Shown here: positions 57,402 through 64,000 of the stretch, in pieces | How the letters are laid out: each line of letters opens with the position of its first letter | Numbering within the stretch: position 1 is the first letter of the stretch | DNA from: an endosymbiont of Lamellibrachia barhami | GTDB taxonomy: Bacteria; Pseudomonadota; Gammaproteobacteria; Chromatiales; Chromatiaceae | NCBI RefSeq assembly: GCF_011947365.2 | Contig: NZ_JAAVSH020000001.1 | Span: 2,992,382 to 3,056,381 of the forward strand | Reading direction: 5' to 3' | Length of the DNA stretch: 64,000 bases | The notes under the pieces: generated by a model | The model's database searches: none | What the model was told of the DNA's origin: nothing | Seen by the model: only the letters and a program-made list of their open reading frames with translations | Position numbers and translations under genes: made by a program

Positions 57402-57968
57402 ATGAATAACACATCAATAGCGCCATCGACGGCGAAGCAACCTGATCTTGATTGGAGTCAGGTGCGGGAAACAATGCGTATGATTAATCTTGCAGTTGCA
57501 CAGATCGATATGGCGATGCGGGAGGGCGAGGAATCGATTCAAACACTCAGTGACTCTTTTACCTCGATGATCACCAGTGTGAGTGCCATTGCGCAGACCG
57601 CCGGTCAGTTACAGTGCCGGGATGAAAATGCCGGGGTGATAGCCATAATCGAGCAGGAAGGGGCGGATGTATCAGCCAAGATGCAGGCAAGCATCATGGC
57701 ATTCCAGTTTTACGATAAACTTTCGCAGCGGCTCTCCCATGTGAACCATGCACTTGAGGCGTTGGGGGAGTTGGTGGGTGATCAGGACAGACTCTATAAC
57801 CCCAGTGAGTGGAGCGGTCTGCAAGGGAAAATCAGGGCGCGCTACAGCATGCGTGAAGAACAGGAGATGTTTGACGCCTTGTTGTCAGGGGCCACCATAG
57901 AACAGGCGCTACAGATAGGGATTGAGGCGATGCATAAGGCAGAAGACGTTGATATCGAGCTGTTTTAA
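57402..57968 (+). CDS. CheZ-like phosphatase candidate
   Basis: A 188-residue helical protein. Residues 98-115 (IMAFQFYDKLSQRLSHVN) resemble the CheZ active-site helix MAQDFQDLTGQVI. The Asp105 and Gln109 have the D-x-x-x-Q spacing of CheZ Asp143/Gln147, which dephosphorylate CheY. The C-terminus DVDIELF is an acidic-hydrophobic tail like the CheY-binding tail of CheZ (VDDLLDSLGF). The overall similarity to CheZ is low, so this is a prediction. It lies between the STAS gene and cheR and would supply the phosphatase otherwise missing from the cluster. Confidence 0.7.
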   Translation: MNNTSIAPSTAKQPDLDWSQVRETMRMINLAVAQIDMAMREGEESIQTLSDSFTSMITSVSAIAQTAGQLQCRDENAGVIAIIEQEGADVSAKMQASIMAFQFYDKLSQRLSHVNHALEALGELVGDQDRLYNPSEWSGLQGKIRARYSMREEQEMFDALLSGATIEQALQIGIEAMHKAEDVDIELF

Positions 57969-58001
57969 AGCGCCAATGATCTGTTGACCAAGATATCGTA
58001 G

Positions 58002-58027
58002 GCCGGTTCAAGCGTAGCGGAACCGGC
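58002..58027. repeat. REP-like hairpin, single copy
   Basis: GCCGGTTC and GAACCGGC flank AAGCGTAGCG. It lies 33 bp after the CheZ-like stop and just before cheR, where it may affect message stability between the two genes. Confidence 0.8.
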
Positions 58028-58067
58028 AATCCATATGCTCTCTACATTGATGAAGGACCAAACAATA

Positions 58068-58904
58068 ATGCGCGACAGAGAGTTTGAGTTTACCCGTACG
58101 GACTTTGAGTTTTTGCGCGGCATTACGAACCAGCGTACCGGCATAGTTGTCTCCGATGATAAATTCGATATGTTCTATTCTCGGCTATCGCGGCGGGTAC
58201 GTAAACTGGGGATGGCAACCTTCAGTGAATATTGCGACCTGATTCGTGCTAACCAGGATGGAGATGAAATGGTGGAGTTGATCAACTCCATCACGACCAA
58301 CCTCACTGCATTTTTTCGCGAAAACCACCACTTTGAATATCTTGCCAATACAGTGATTCCGGAATTGCTGGCGAAAAATTCCGCCGAGCGGAATATCCGT
58401 ATCTGGTCTGCCGGTTGTTCTACCGGCGAAGAACCCTATTCACTCTCCATTACCTTGAATGAAGTCCTGGCACAGGTTGCAGGATGGGACGTGAAAGTAC
58501 TCGCTACCGATATTGACTCCAATGTACTTGCCCGTGCTGCGAGTGGTGTCTATCCGATGGAAAGGGTAAATGGATTGGACAAAGCGCGCCTGCGGCGTTG
58601 GTTTCAGAAGGGCAAAGGGGAGCATGGCGGCAAGGCGAGATTGAAGCCTGAGGTTTGCAGACTGATCGAGTTTGGCCAACTGAACCTGATGCAGCAATGG
58701 TCGATTGATTTGCCCCAGGATGTGATCTTCTGCCGCAACGTAATTATCTATTTTGATAAGGAGTCAAAGATTAAGTTGATTGAGCGTTATGCCGATAACC
58801 TGAAAGTGGGCGGCTATCTTTTTATTGGACACTCTGAATCACTGTTCAAACTCACAGATCGTTTTGAATTGATAGGCAAGACAATCTATCGAAAGGTGAA
58901 ATAG
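58068..58904 (+). CDS. cheR: Chemotaxis protein methyltransferase CheR
   Basis: A 278-residue protein from the ATG at 58068 (MRDREFEFTRTDFEFL), preferred over ATGs at 58035 and 58050 because GAAGGA lies upstream at a good distance. The N-terminal helical domain is followed by the SAM-binding domain: FFRENHHFEYL, IWSAGCSTGEEPYSL, LATDIDSNVL and DVIFCRNVIIYFD. It methylates receptor glutamates using SAM. It lies just before cheD and cheB, the usual adaptation set. Confidence 0.96.
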   Translation: MRDREFEFTRTDFEFLRGITNQRTGIVVSDDKFDMFYSRLSRRVRKLGMATFSEYCDLIRANQDGDEMVELINSITTNLTAFFRENHHFEYLANTVIPELLAKNSAERNIRIWSAGCSTGEEPYSLSITLNEVLAQVAGWDVKVLATDIDSNVLARAASGVYPMERVNGLDKARLRRWFQKGKGEHGGKARLKPEVCRLIEFGQLNLMQQWSIDLPQDVIFCRNVIIYFDKESKIKLIERYADNLKVGGYLFIGHSESLFKLTDRFELIGKTIYRKVK

Positions 58905-58914
58905 CAGGGACAAG

Positions 58915-59538
58915 ATGCAAAAGGAACTGACCAATTCTCTGCCGGGGTTTGAGGCGATCAACCGGTATTGGGATCGAAATCATAAGATGCCGGCGGCCAA
59001 GATTCTGCCGGGAGAATATTATGTGACGACCAATGACGAGATCATCACCACAGTACTGGGTTCCTGCGTGTCGGCGTGTATTTGGGATACTGTTTTCGGT
59101 ATCGGTGGTATGAATCATTTCATGCTGCCTCTGAGTGACAGCGGTTCCTGGGGGGGCAGTGATCTTGTGAGCACATCCACCCGGTATGGGAACTACGCCA
59201 TGGAGCATATGATCAATGACATTTTGCGTCACGGTGGGCACCGTCCCAATCTGTCCGTGAAGATCTTTGGAGGTGGCAAGATTATCAGCGGAATGTCCGA
59301 TGTTGGAGAGAAAAACATTCGGTTCATCCGCGAATATATTGCGCAGGAACAGTTAAATATTTTGGGTGAGGATGTCGGTGATATCTACCCCAGAAAGGTC
59401 GTTTTCTATCCCGCCAGTGGCAGGGTGAGAATAAAGAAACTCAAACATATGCACAACGATACAGTAGTCAAGCGCGAGGTTGCCTATCAGCACGATATCG
59501 AAGAAGCACCTGTGATGGGTGAGGTGGAGCTTTTCTGA
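58915..59538 (+). CDS. cheD: Chemoreceptor glutamine deamidase CheD
   Basis: A 207-residue CheD. The catalytic Cys51 is in LGSCVSACIWD and the His68 in GGMNHFMLP. The later GGGKIISGMSDVG block is typical. It deamidates receptor glutamines to glutamates. The protein is longer than typical CheD and has a C-terminal tail ending MGEVELF. The same kind of ending occurs in the CheZ-like protein (DIELF) and the receptor/CheZ fusion (GEVELF). This suggests a shared docking partner, perhaps CheY. Confidence 0.95.
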   Translation: MQKELTNSLPGFEAINRYWDRNHKMPAAKILPGEYYVTTNDEIITTVLGSCVSACIWDTVFGIGGMNHFMLPLSDSGSWGGSDLVSTSTRYGNYAMEHMINDILRHGGHRPNLSVKIFGGGKIISGMSDVGEKNIRFIREYIAQEQLNILGEDVGDIYPRKVVFYPASGRVRIKKLKHMHNDTVVKREVAYQHDIEEAPVMGEVELF

Positions 59539-59601
59539 TGTGTGATGAATGGGATCTGTTTACAAACGAGACGGTTTGGCTGTAGTGATGGAAGAAAAAT
59601 C

Positions 59602-60672
59602 ATGATCAAGGTTCTGGTAGTGGATGATTCAGCACTGGTGCGCCAGTTGTTGACATCAATCCTGAGTGAAGATCCTGGGATCGAAGTGGTCGGAAGTGCC
59701 GCCGATCCTTTTGTGGCACGTGACAAGATCAAAAAGCTGAACCCGGACGTTTTGACGCTTGATGTTGAGATGCCGCGCATGGACGGTGTTACATTTCTCG
59801 GCAATCTGATGCGTCTGCGTCCGATGCCGGTGGTGATGGTCTCCACCCTGACAGAACAAGGTGCCGATGTGACGCTGCGTGCACTCGAGGCGGGTGCAGT
59901 GGACTTCGTTTCCAAGCCGAAACTGGATGTGGCTCACGAGTTGCCCGAGTATGCGGAAGAGATCATCGGCAAAGTCAAGACGGCGGCCAAGGCCAGGGTA
60001 CGGGCGCTGGAACGGCGACCAGCCAAAAAAATCAGTGTCAGCGAAAAATTGAGTGCCGATGCAGTGCTTTCCAAGCCTGTGATGAAAAAACATTTCCGTA
60101 CCACCGATAGAATCATCGGTATCGGTTCATCCACCGGAGGCACGGAGGCGATCAAGGACGTGCTGCGTGATCTGCCGCCGGATATGCCGGGTATCGTGAT
60201 ATCACAGCATATTCCCGAGGCCTTCAGTGGTCCGTTTGCCCAGCGGGTCAACAGCATTACTGCTCTGACCGTGCTCGAAGCCTCTAATGGTCAACAGGTT
60301 CTGCCCGGACATGTCTATATCGCTCCGGGTAACCGCCATCTCATCATACAGCGGGATGGTGCGCGATATATCTGCAAGCTGAACGATGGCCCTCCGGTCA
60401 ATCGTCACAAACCCTCGGTGGATGTCATGTTTCGCTCTCTTTCCCAGAACGCCGGCGCCAACGCCATTGCCGTTATGTTGACCGGTATGGGGGATGACGG
60501 GGCTGCAGGGATGGGAGAGATGAGACAGGCAGGCTCTCCAACCATCGCACAGGATGAGAGGACGAGCGTTGTTTGGGGCATGCCGGGGGAGGCCGTGAAG
60601 CGGGGTTTTGTGGAGGAAGTTCTTTCGTTAAATAAGATCGGCAAACGCCTGCAGGAGTTGAGTTCAGAGTAG
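59602..60672 (+). CDS. cheB: Protein-glutamate methylesterase CheB
   Basis: A 356-residue response regulator/esterase from the ATG at 59602 ([10 protein letters not shown]). The upstream in-frame ATG at 59542 adds 20 non-homologous residues. The receiver has phospho-Asp54 in [12 protein letters not shown]. The esterase domain has the catalytic Ser177 in [11 protein letters not shown], the His in SQHIPEAF and the Asp in [10 protein letters not shown]. It removes receptor methyl groups when phosphorylated by CheA. It closes the cheR-cheD-cheB set. Confidence 0.97.
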   Translation: MIKVLVVDDSALVRQLLTSILSEDPGIEVVGSAADPFVARDKIKKLNPDVLTLDVEMPRMDGVTFLGNLMRLRPMPVVMVSTLTEQGADVTLRALEAGAVDFVSKPKLDVAHELPEYAEEIIGKVKTAAKARVRALERRPAKKISVSEKLSADAVLSKPVMKKHFRTTDRIIGIGSSTGGTEAIKDVLRDLPPDMPGIVISQHIPEAFSGPFAQRVNSITALTVLEASNGQQVLPGHVYIAPGNRHLIIQRDGARYICKLNDGPPVNRHKPSVDVMFRSLSQNAGANAIAVMLTGMGDDGAAGMGEMRQAGSPTIAQDERTSVVWGMPGEAVKRGFVEEVLSLNKIGKRLQELSSE

Positions 60673-60713
60673 TGTCCGGGATGATATTCTGCTGAACGAT
60701 AGCAAAAAGAGGC

Positions 60714-60740
60714 TAAGGTTTTTTCCGGTCTCGCCGATAA
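60714..60740 (+). promoter_or_regulatory. Sigma-28 (FliA) promoter
   Basis: TAAG (60714-60717), 15 bp, GCCGATAA (60733-60740). The -10 is a perfect FliA consensus and the -35 differs by one base from TAAA. It lies about 70 bp upstream of the receptor/CheZ-like gene at 60809 and ties it to flagellar late-gene expression. Confidence 0.85.
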
Positions 60741-60808
60741 GTGGTAAAGAGCCCGGCAAGTCAAACCAGCTGCAACGGGTTGCATGTTTTGAAACTGGAC
60801 ATTGTAGA

Positions 60809-62020
60809 GTGAAAGCTGAATATCTGAAAACCCATTGGATACCCTATCTGGCAAGCGTAGTGCTGTTTGTCGCCGTACTGGCGCTGGGTTCAGGCTGGTT
60901 TGAAGCGGGTGCTCTTCTGACGCTGATTGCCTTATGGGGGGTACAGCACCACCGGCTCTATCAAGATGACCGGAACAAGGCGCGAGCCCTGAGCGCAACT
61001 GAAGGTGGATCAGCATTTGCTGCAGAAATGCAGGGGTTGGCGGATGATCTGCAAACCGGCGTCGGTGGTTTGACGGGGTTTCTGGAGCATGAGCTGAGCC
61101 AGATTCAAGCGCTGGTTGGCGATGCCGTCGGTACCCTGCAAAGCAGTTTCAATGGCATAAACGATCAATCCCAGGCCCAGTTGGACATGGTTCATGCGAT
61201 GCTGGCCAATGTCGCGGACAATATCGAAAATGAGAGTGGGCAGGTGTCCTTTGCGGAATTTGCCCAGGAGACGGACAGGGTTCTGCAGTTTTTTGTCACT
61301 CATGTTGTGGAGATCAGCCAAAACACCATGTATATGGTGGAAACCATCGAGGATATGGCAACCCAGATGGATAAGGCCGATGCGCTGCTGGACGATGTCA
61401 AGATGATTGCCGATCAGACCAACCTGCTGGCGCTGAATGCCGCCATAGAAGCGGCTCGTGCCGGAGAGGCTGGGCGCGGGTTTGCGGTGGTGGCCGACGA
61501 GGTGCGCAAGCTCTCACAGCGCTCGAACCGTTTCAACGAAGAGATACGTGAGGTCATTGTCGGCTCACGCGATAGTATTTCCGAGGCCAAAGAATCGGTG
61601 GCAAAGCTTGCCTCCAAGGATATGACTTTTGCGATTCAGTCCAAATCCAAGGTTGATGAGATGATGGAGCAGATCGGCCAGATGAATGAAAGCACGGCTT
61701 TGAATCTCTCTCAGGTCTCCGAGATGTCGGGCCGGATCAACTACCTGGTGGGCGACGCGGTACGCTCGCTGCAGTTTGAAGACATAGTTCGGCAATTGGT
61801 AGGTTATAGCGAACACCATATTGAGCGACTGAATGAGATTTTCAGGCGTGTACAGTCCAGCATTGATGGCATGATGCAGGATCCGGCTGGCAATGCTGAG
61901 ACATTTGCAGTGAAAATGGGGCAGTTGCGGGTCATGGTTCATGAAGAGTTCTCGCAGGAACAGGCACATAAGCCGGTGGATCAGACATCCATGGATGAGG
62001 GTGAGGTGGAGTTGTTTTAA
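60809..62020 (+). CDS. Receptor signalling hairpin fused to a CheZ-like helix
   Basis: A 403-residue protein from the GTG at 60809. Two close N-terminal membrane helices ([19 protein letters not shown] and [13 protein letters not shown]) leave almost no periplasmic domain. A chemoreceptor hairpin follows with the conserved tip [20 protein letters not shown] near 205-225. Near residues 320-340 [19 protein letters not shown] has the Asp325-x-x-x-Gln329 spacing of the CheZ active site. The C-terminus GEVELF matches the tails of CheD and the CheZ-like protein. The hairpin lacks obvious HAMP or ligand domains. I infer a membrane-bound phosphatase or array-associated regulator rather than a ligand receptor. 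A sigma-28 promoter precedes it. Confidence 0.8.
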   Translation: MKAEYLKTHWIPYLASVVLFVAVLALGSGWFEAGALLTLIALWGVQHHRLYQDDRNKARALSATEGGSAFAAEMQGLADDLQTGVGGLTGFLEHELSQIQALVGDAVGTLQSSFNGINDQSQAQLDMVHAMLANVADNIENESGQVSFAEFAQETDRVLQFFVTHVVEISQNTMYMVETIEDMATQMDKADALLDDVKMIADQTNLLALNAAIEAARAGEAGRGFAVVADEVRKLSQRSNRFNEEIREVIVGSRDSISEAKESVAKLASKDMTFAIQSKSKVDEMMEQIGQMNESTALNLSQVSEMSGRINYLVGDAVRSLQFEDIVRQLVGYSEHHIERLNEIFRRVQSSIDGMMQDPAGNAETFAVKMGQLRVMVHEEFSQEQAHKPVDQTSMDEGEVELF

Positions 62021-62080
62021 TGTTGGTGGGGCCGAGTAGTAGGTCCGCCGGCTGACAGATGTATTTGTTGGAAAGTTATT

Positions 62081-62398
62081 ATGATTATTGCAAAAAAATC
62101 AGGTGATGGACGGCTTGTCCGGATATCGATCGGGGGGCGGTTTGATTTTTCGCAGTTTGCGGGCTTTCGCGATGCCTACACGAAAGAGGATGCCCCTTTC
62201 TGTCGTTTTGAGATCGATCTGTCGAATACCTCCTACATGGATAGTTCCGCCTTGGGCATGTTGCTGGTGCTGCGCGAGCGTGCGGGTGGACCTAAAGCGG
62301 ATATTACGCTCATTGGCTTCAATGATGATATCGAGCAGATTCTGAACGTCTCGCGTTTTGAAAATCTTTTTAAACTCAAAAGACCCCAAGCAGCTTAG
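62081..62398 (+). CDS. STAS-domain protein (anti-sigma-antagonist type)
   Basis: A 105-residue single STAS domain: VRISIGGRFDFSQFAGFRDA, then IDLSNTSYMDSSALGMLLVL with the classical phosphorylatable serine (MDSSALG). This is the SpoIIAA/BtrV-like form, different from the STAS protein at 56949. It is 60 bp after the receptor/CheZ-like gene and followed by a close, frameshifted relative. No kinase or phosphatase partner for it is visible in the window. Confidence 0.88.
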   Translation: MIIAKKSGDGRLVRISIGGRFDFSQFAGFRDAYTKEDAPFCRFEIDLSNTSYMDSSALGMLLVLRERAGGPKADITLIGFNDDIEQILNVSRFENLFKLKRPQAA

Positions 62399-62418
62399 AC
62401 CGGGTTACAGGAGGACAT

Positions 62419-62723
62419 ATGTCGATCAGCAAGTCTATTTCAAGTGACGGTTCAAAGGTGACGATTGCGTTGCCGGAAGGTTTGATTTTTCAACTCACCA
62501 GGATTTCATCAAGGCCTACAAAGAACAGCCAAAAGGTGAGAAAGAATATATCGTGGATCTCTCCCATGCGGAATATATGGACAGCTCCGCGATGGGGATG
62601 TTGCTGCAGTTGCGGGAGCATAGCAGCAAAAAACCGGGCAGTGTGGTGCTGGTAAATGGTAATGAAGCGATCCAGGATATCCTGAGAATTGCCAACTTTT
62701 CCGCCTTGTTCACTATCCAGTAA
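62419..62723 (+). pseudogene. Second STAS gene with a one-base frameshift
   Basis: The ATG frame reads VTIALPEG up to about 62480 and then leaves homology. The next frame continues correctly as FDFSTHQDFIKAYKEQPKGE, VDLSHAEYMDSSAMGMLLQL and ILRIANFSALFTIQ to TAA at 62721-62723. One missing base after GAAGG explains it. The repaired protein would be about 101 residues and clearly related to the upstream STAS protein, including MDSSAMG. AGGAGGACAT precedes the ATG. A sequencing error is as likely as a real lesion. Confidence 0.8.
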
Positions 62724-62795
62724 TTTCAATCCGACTGGAAACCCGTTGAATCTTTCCGGTATCCTTGGCGCAATTTTTTAGCGGGATATCAGACC

Positions 62796-63882
62796 ATGGG
62801 ATTTAAATGCGGCATCGTGGGCCTGCCGAATGTCGGCAAGTCCACCCTCTTCAATGCACTGACCAAAGCGACTATTGCAGCGGAAAACTATCCGTTCTGC
62901 ACTATCGATCCCAATGTAGGGGTGGTTCCGCTGCCTGACTCACGGCTCGATGTGATTGCCGAAATCGTCAAGCCGCAGAACATTCTTCCCACCACAATGC
63001 AATTCGTCGATATTGCCGGCCTGGTTGCCGGAGCCTCCAAGGGTGAAGGGTTGGGAAATAAATTCCTGGCAAATATCCGCGAGACCGACGCCATCGCCCA
63101 AGTCGTGCGCTGTTTTGAGAATGACGACGTGGTCCATGTCGCCGGTAAGATCAACCCATTGGCGGATATTGAGGTGATCAATACAGAGTTGGCGCTGGCC
63201 GACCTCGAATCCGTTGAGAAGGCGTTGGACAAGACTGCCCGCCAGGCGAAGACCGGAGATAAAAAAATAGTGGCGCGTAAGGCACTCTTGGAGCGCGTTC
63301 GTGATCACCTGGATGAAGGCAGTGCGGTACGCACCATGACACTTTCGGACGATGAGTTGCTGGAACTGCGGGATCTGTTTCTCCTCACCATCAAGCCGGT
63401 GTTCTACATCGCCAACGTCGATGAAGAGGGCTTCGAGAACAATCCGCATCTGGACAGTGTTCGTGAGATTGCAGAAGCTGAGGGCGCCGATGTGGTGCCG
63501 GTCTGTGCTGCCATCGAAGCGGAGATTGTAGAGCTGGACGAGGAAGACCGGGAGGCGTTTCTGACGGATTTGGGCCTGGATGAGCCGGGACTGAATCGGG
63601 TGGTGCGGGCTGGCTATCATCTCCTGGGGCTGGAGACCTACTTCACCGCAGGTGAAAAAGAGGTGCGGGCCTGGACCATCTCTGTCAGTGCGACGGCGCC
63701 CCAGGCGGCCGGCGTGATTCACACCGACTTTGAGCGGGGTTTCATACGCGCCGAGGTCGTTGCCTACGACGATTTTGTCGAGTTCCGGGGCGAACAGGGC
63801 GCCAGAGATGCCGGGCGGCTGCGCTCGGAAGGCAAAAGAGGTAATAATGGTCAAGGATGGGGATGTCATCCCGCTGTTTTAA
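62796..63882 (+). CDS. ychF: Redox-regulated ATPase/GTPase YchF, frameshifted near the end
   Basis: The Obg-family P-loop protein with [32 protein letters not shown] and NVDEE-type specificity region, then a TGS domain ([39 protein letters not shown]). Near the end an extra A in an A4 run (63834-63837) shifts the frame after RLRSEGK. Read as written it runs on to 63974 with unrelated residues. With three A it ends [10 protein letters not shown] at 63882, close to the usual 363-residue end. I annotate the repaired end. YchF binds ribosomes and regulates stress responses. Confidence 0.88.
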
Positions 63883-64000
63883 TAATCCTGATAATGCCAC
63901 GATTTGACATGATTTGGTTGCATCAGTATTCTTCCGTGCCTTCGCAGTGTTCTGCGGCAATAAGTGTAAGGTAGCTCTCTGGTAGCAATGCATTAACCGT
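63883..64000. other. End of window, no feature seen
   Basis: I see no gene start, RNA gene or repeat in these last bases. The minus-strand frame here is antisense to ychF and is not supported. Confidence 0.5.

Overview
The window is chromosomal DNA of a gammaproteobacterium. The gene orders recA-recX-alaS-lysC-csrA with two tRNAs, rsmD-coaD-ferredoxin next to ftsY, and a long CheY/CheA/CheW/CheR/CheD/CheB cluster support this. Protein style and gene order would fit the Chromatiales/Sedimenticola-like sulfur oxidisers and their symbionts, but that is inference. Many genes are broken by single-base or larger lesions (marR, integrase, mnhE, an RNA-exonuclease-like gene, ftsE, a hybrid sensor kinase, a STAS gene, the end of ychF). 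This suggests either real gene decay or a draft assembly with indel errors. Several lesions sit in homopolymers, so both readings stay open.

Left part (1-7.2 kb): an island of about 7 kb lies in the 3' half of a tRNA-Arg(ACG) gene. It is bounded by a 47-bp direct repeat and carries a decayed tyrosine integrase. Its cargo is one minus-strand operon: marR (with an amber stop), an MMPL/RND exporter, a short-chain dehydrogenase, an outer-membrane lipoprotein-sorting-like protein and a DUF1302-like outer-membrane protein. Identical palindromes precede marR and the exporter. Next come tRNA-Ser(GCT) and the core block csrA, lysC, alaS, recX, recA (with a LexA box), thpR and pncC (7.2-15 kb).

Middle part (15-29.5 kb): an accessory region. 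Two copies of a 158/159-bp repeat, each ending in the 3' half of a tRNA and an intrinsic terminator, flank an ion-transport segment: a P-type cation ATPase, an mnhE remnant and a Kef-type antiporter. To its right lie a second, divergent csrA and a 1456-residue STAND NTPase with a probable C-terminal PD-(D/E)XK nuclease. That gene is the best candidate for an undescribed, probably anti-phage, system. The accessory region ends in a shattered ftsE; ftsX is not visible.

Right part (29.5-64 kb): ftsY, two M16 peptidase-like genes, rsmD, coaD, ferredoxin, a gamma-glutamyltransferase, a small alanine-rich lipoprotein and an L,D-transpeptidase. Then follow a BvgS-like hybrid sensor kinase disrupted by a local duplication and an HD-GYP response regulator. 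The chemotaxis cluster covers 46.3-62.7 kb. It includes two PAS-containing receptors (one with a CZB zinc domain), a ParA-type ATPase, STAS proteins, a CheZ-like protein, and a sigma-28-linked protein joining a receptor signalling hairpin to a CheZ-like helix. Three of its proteins end in the same kind of tail (E-L-F). ychF closes the window. A family of 26-bp REP-like hairpins is scattered between genes in this part.
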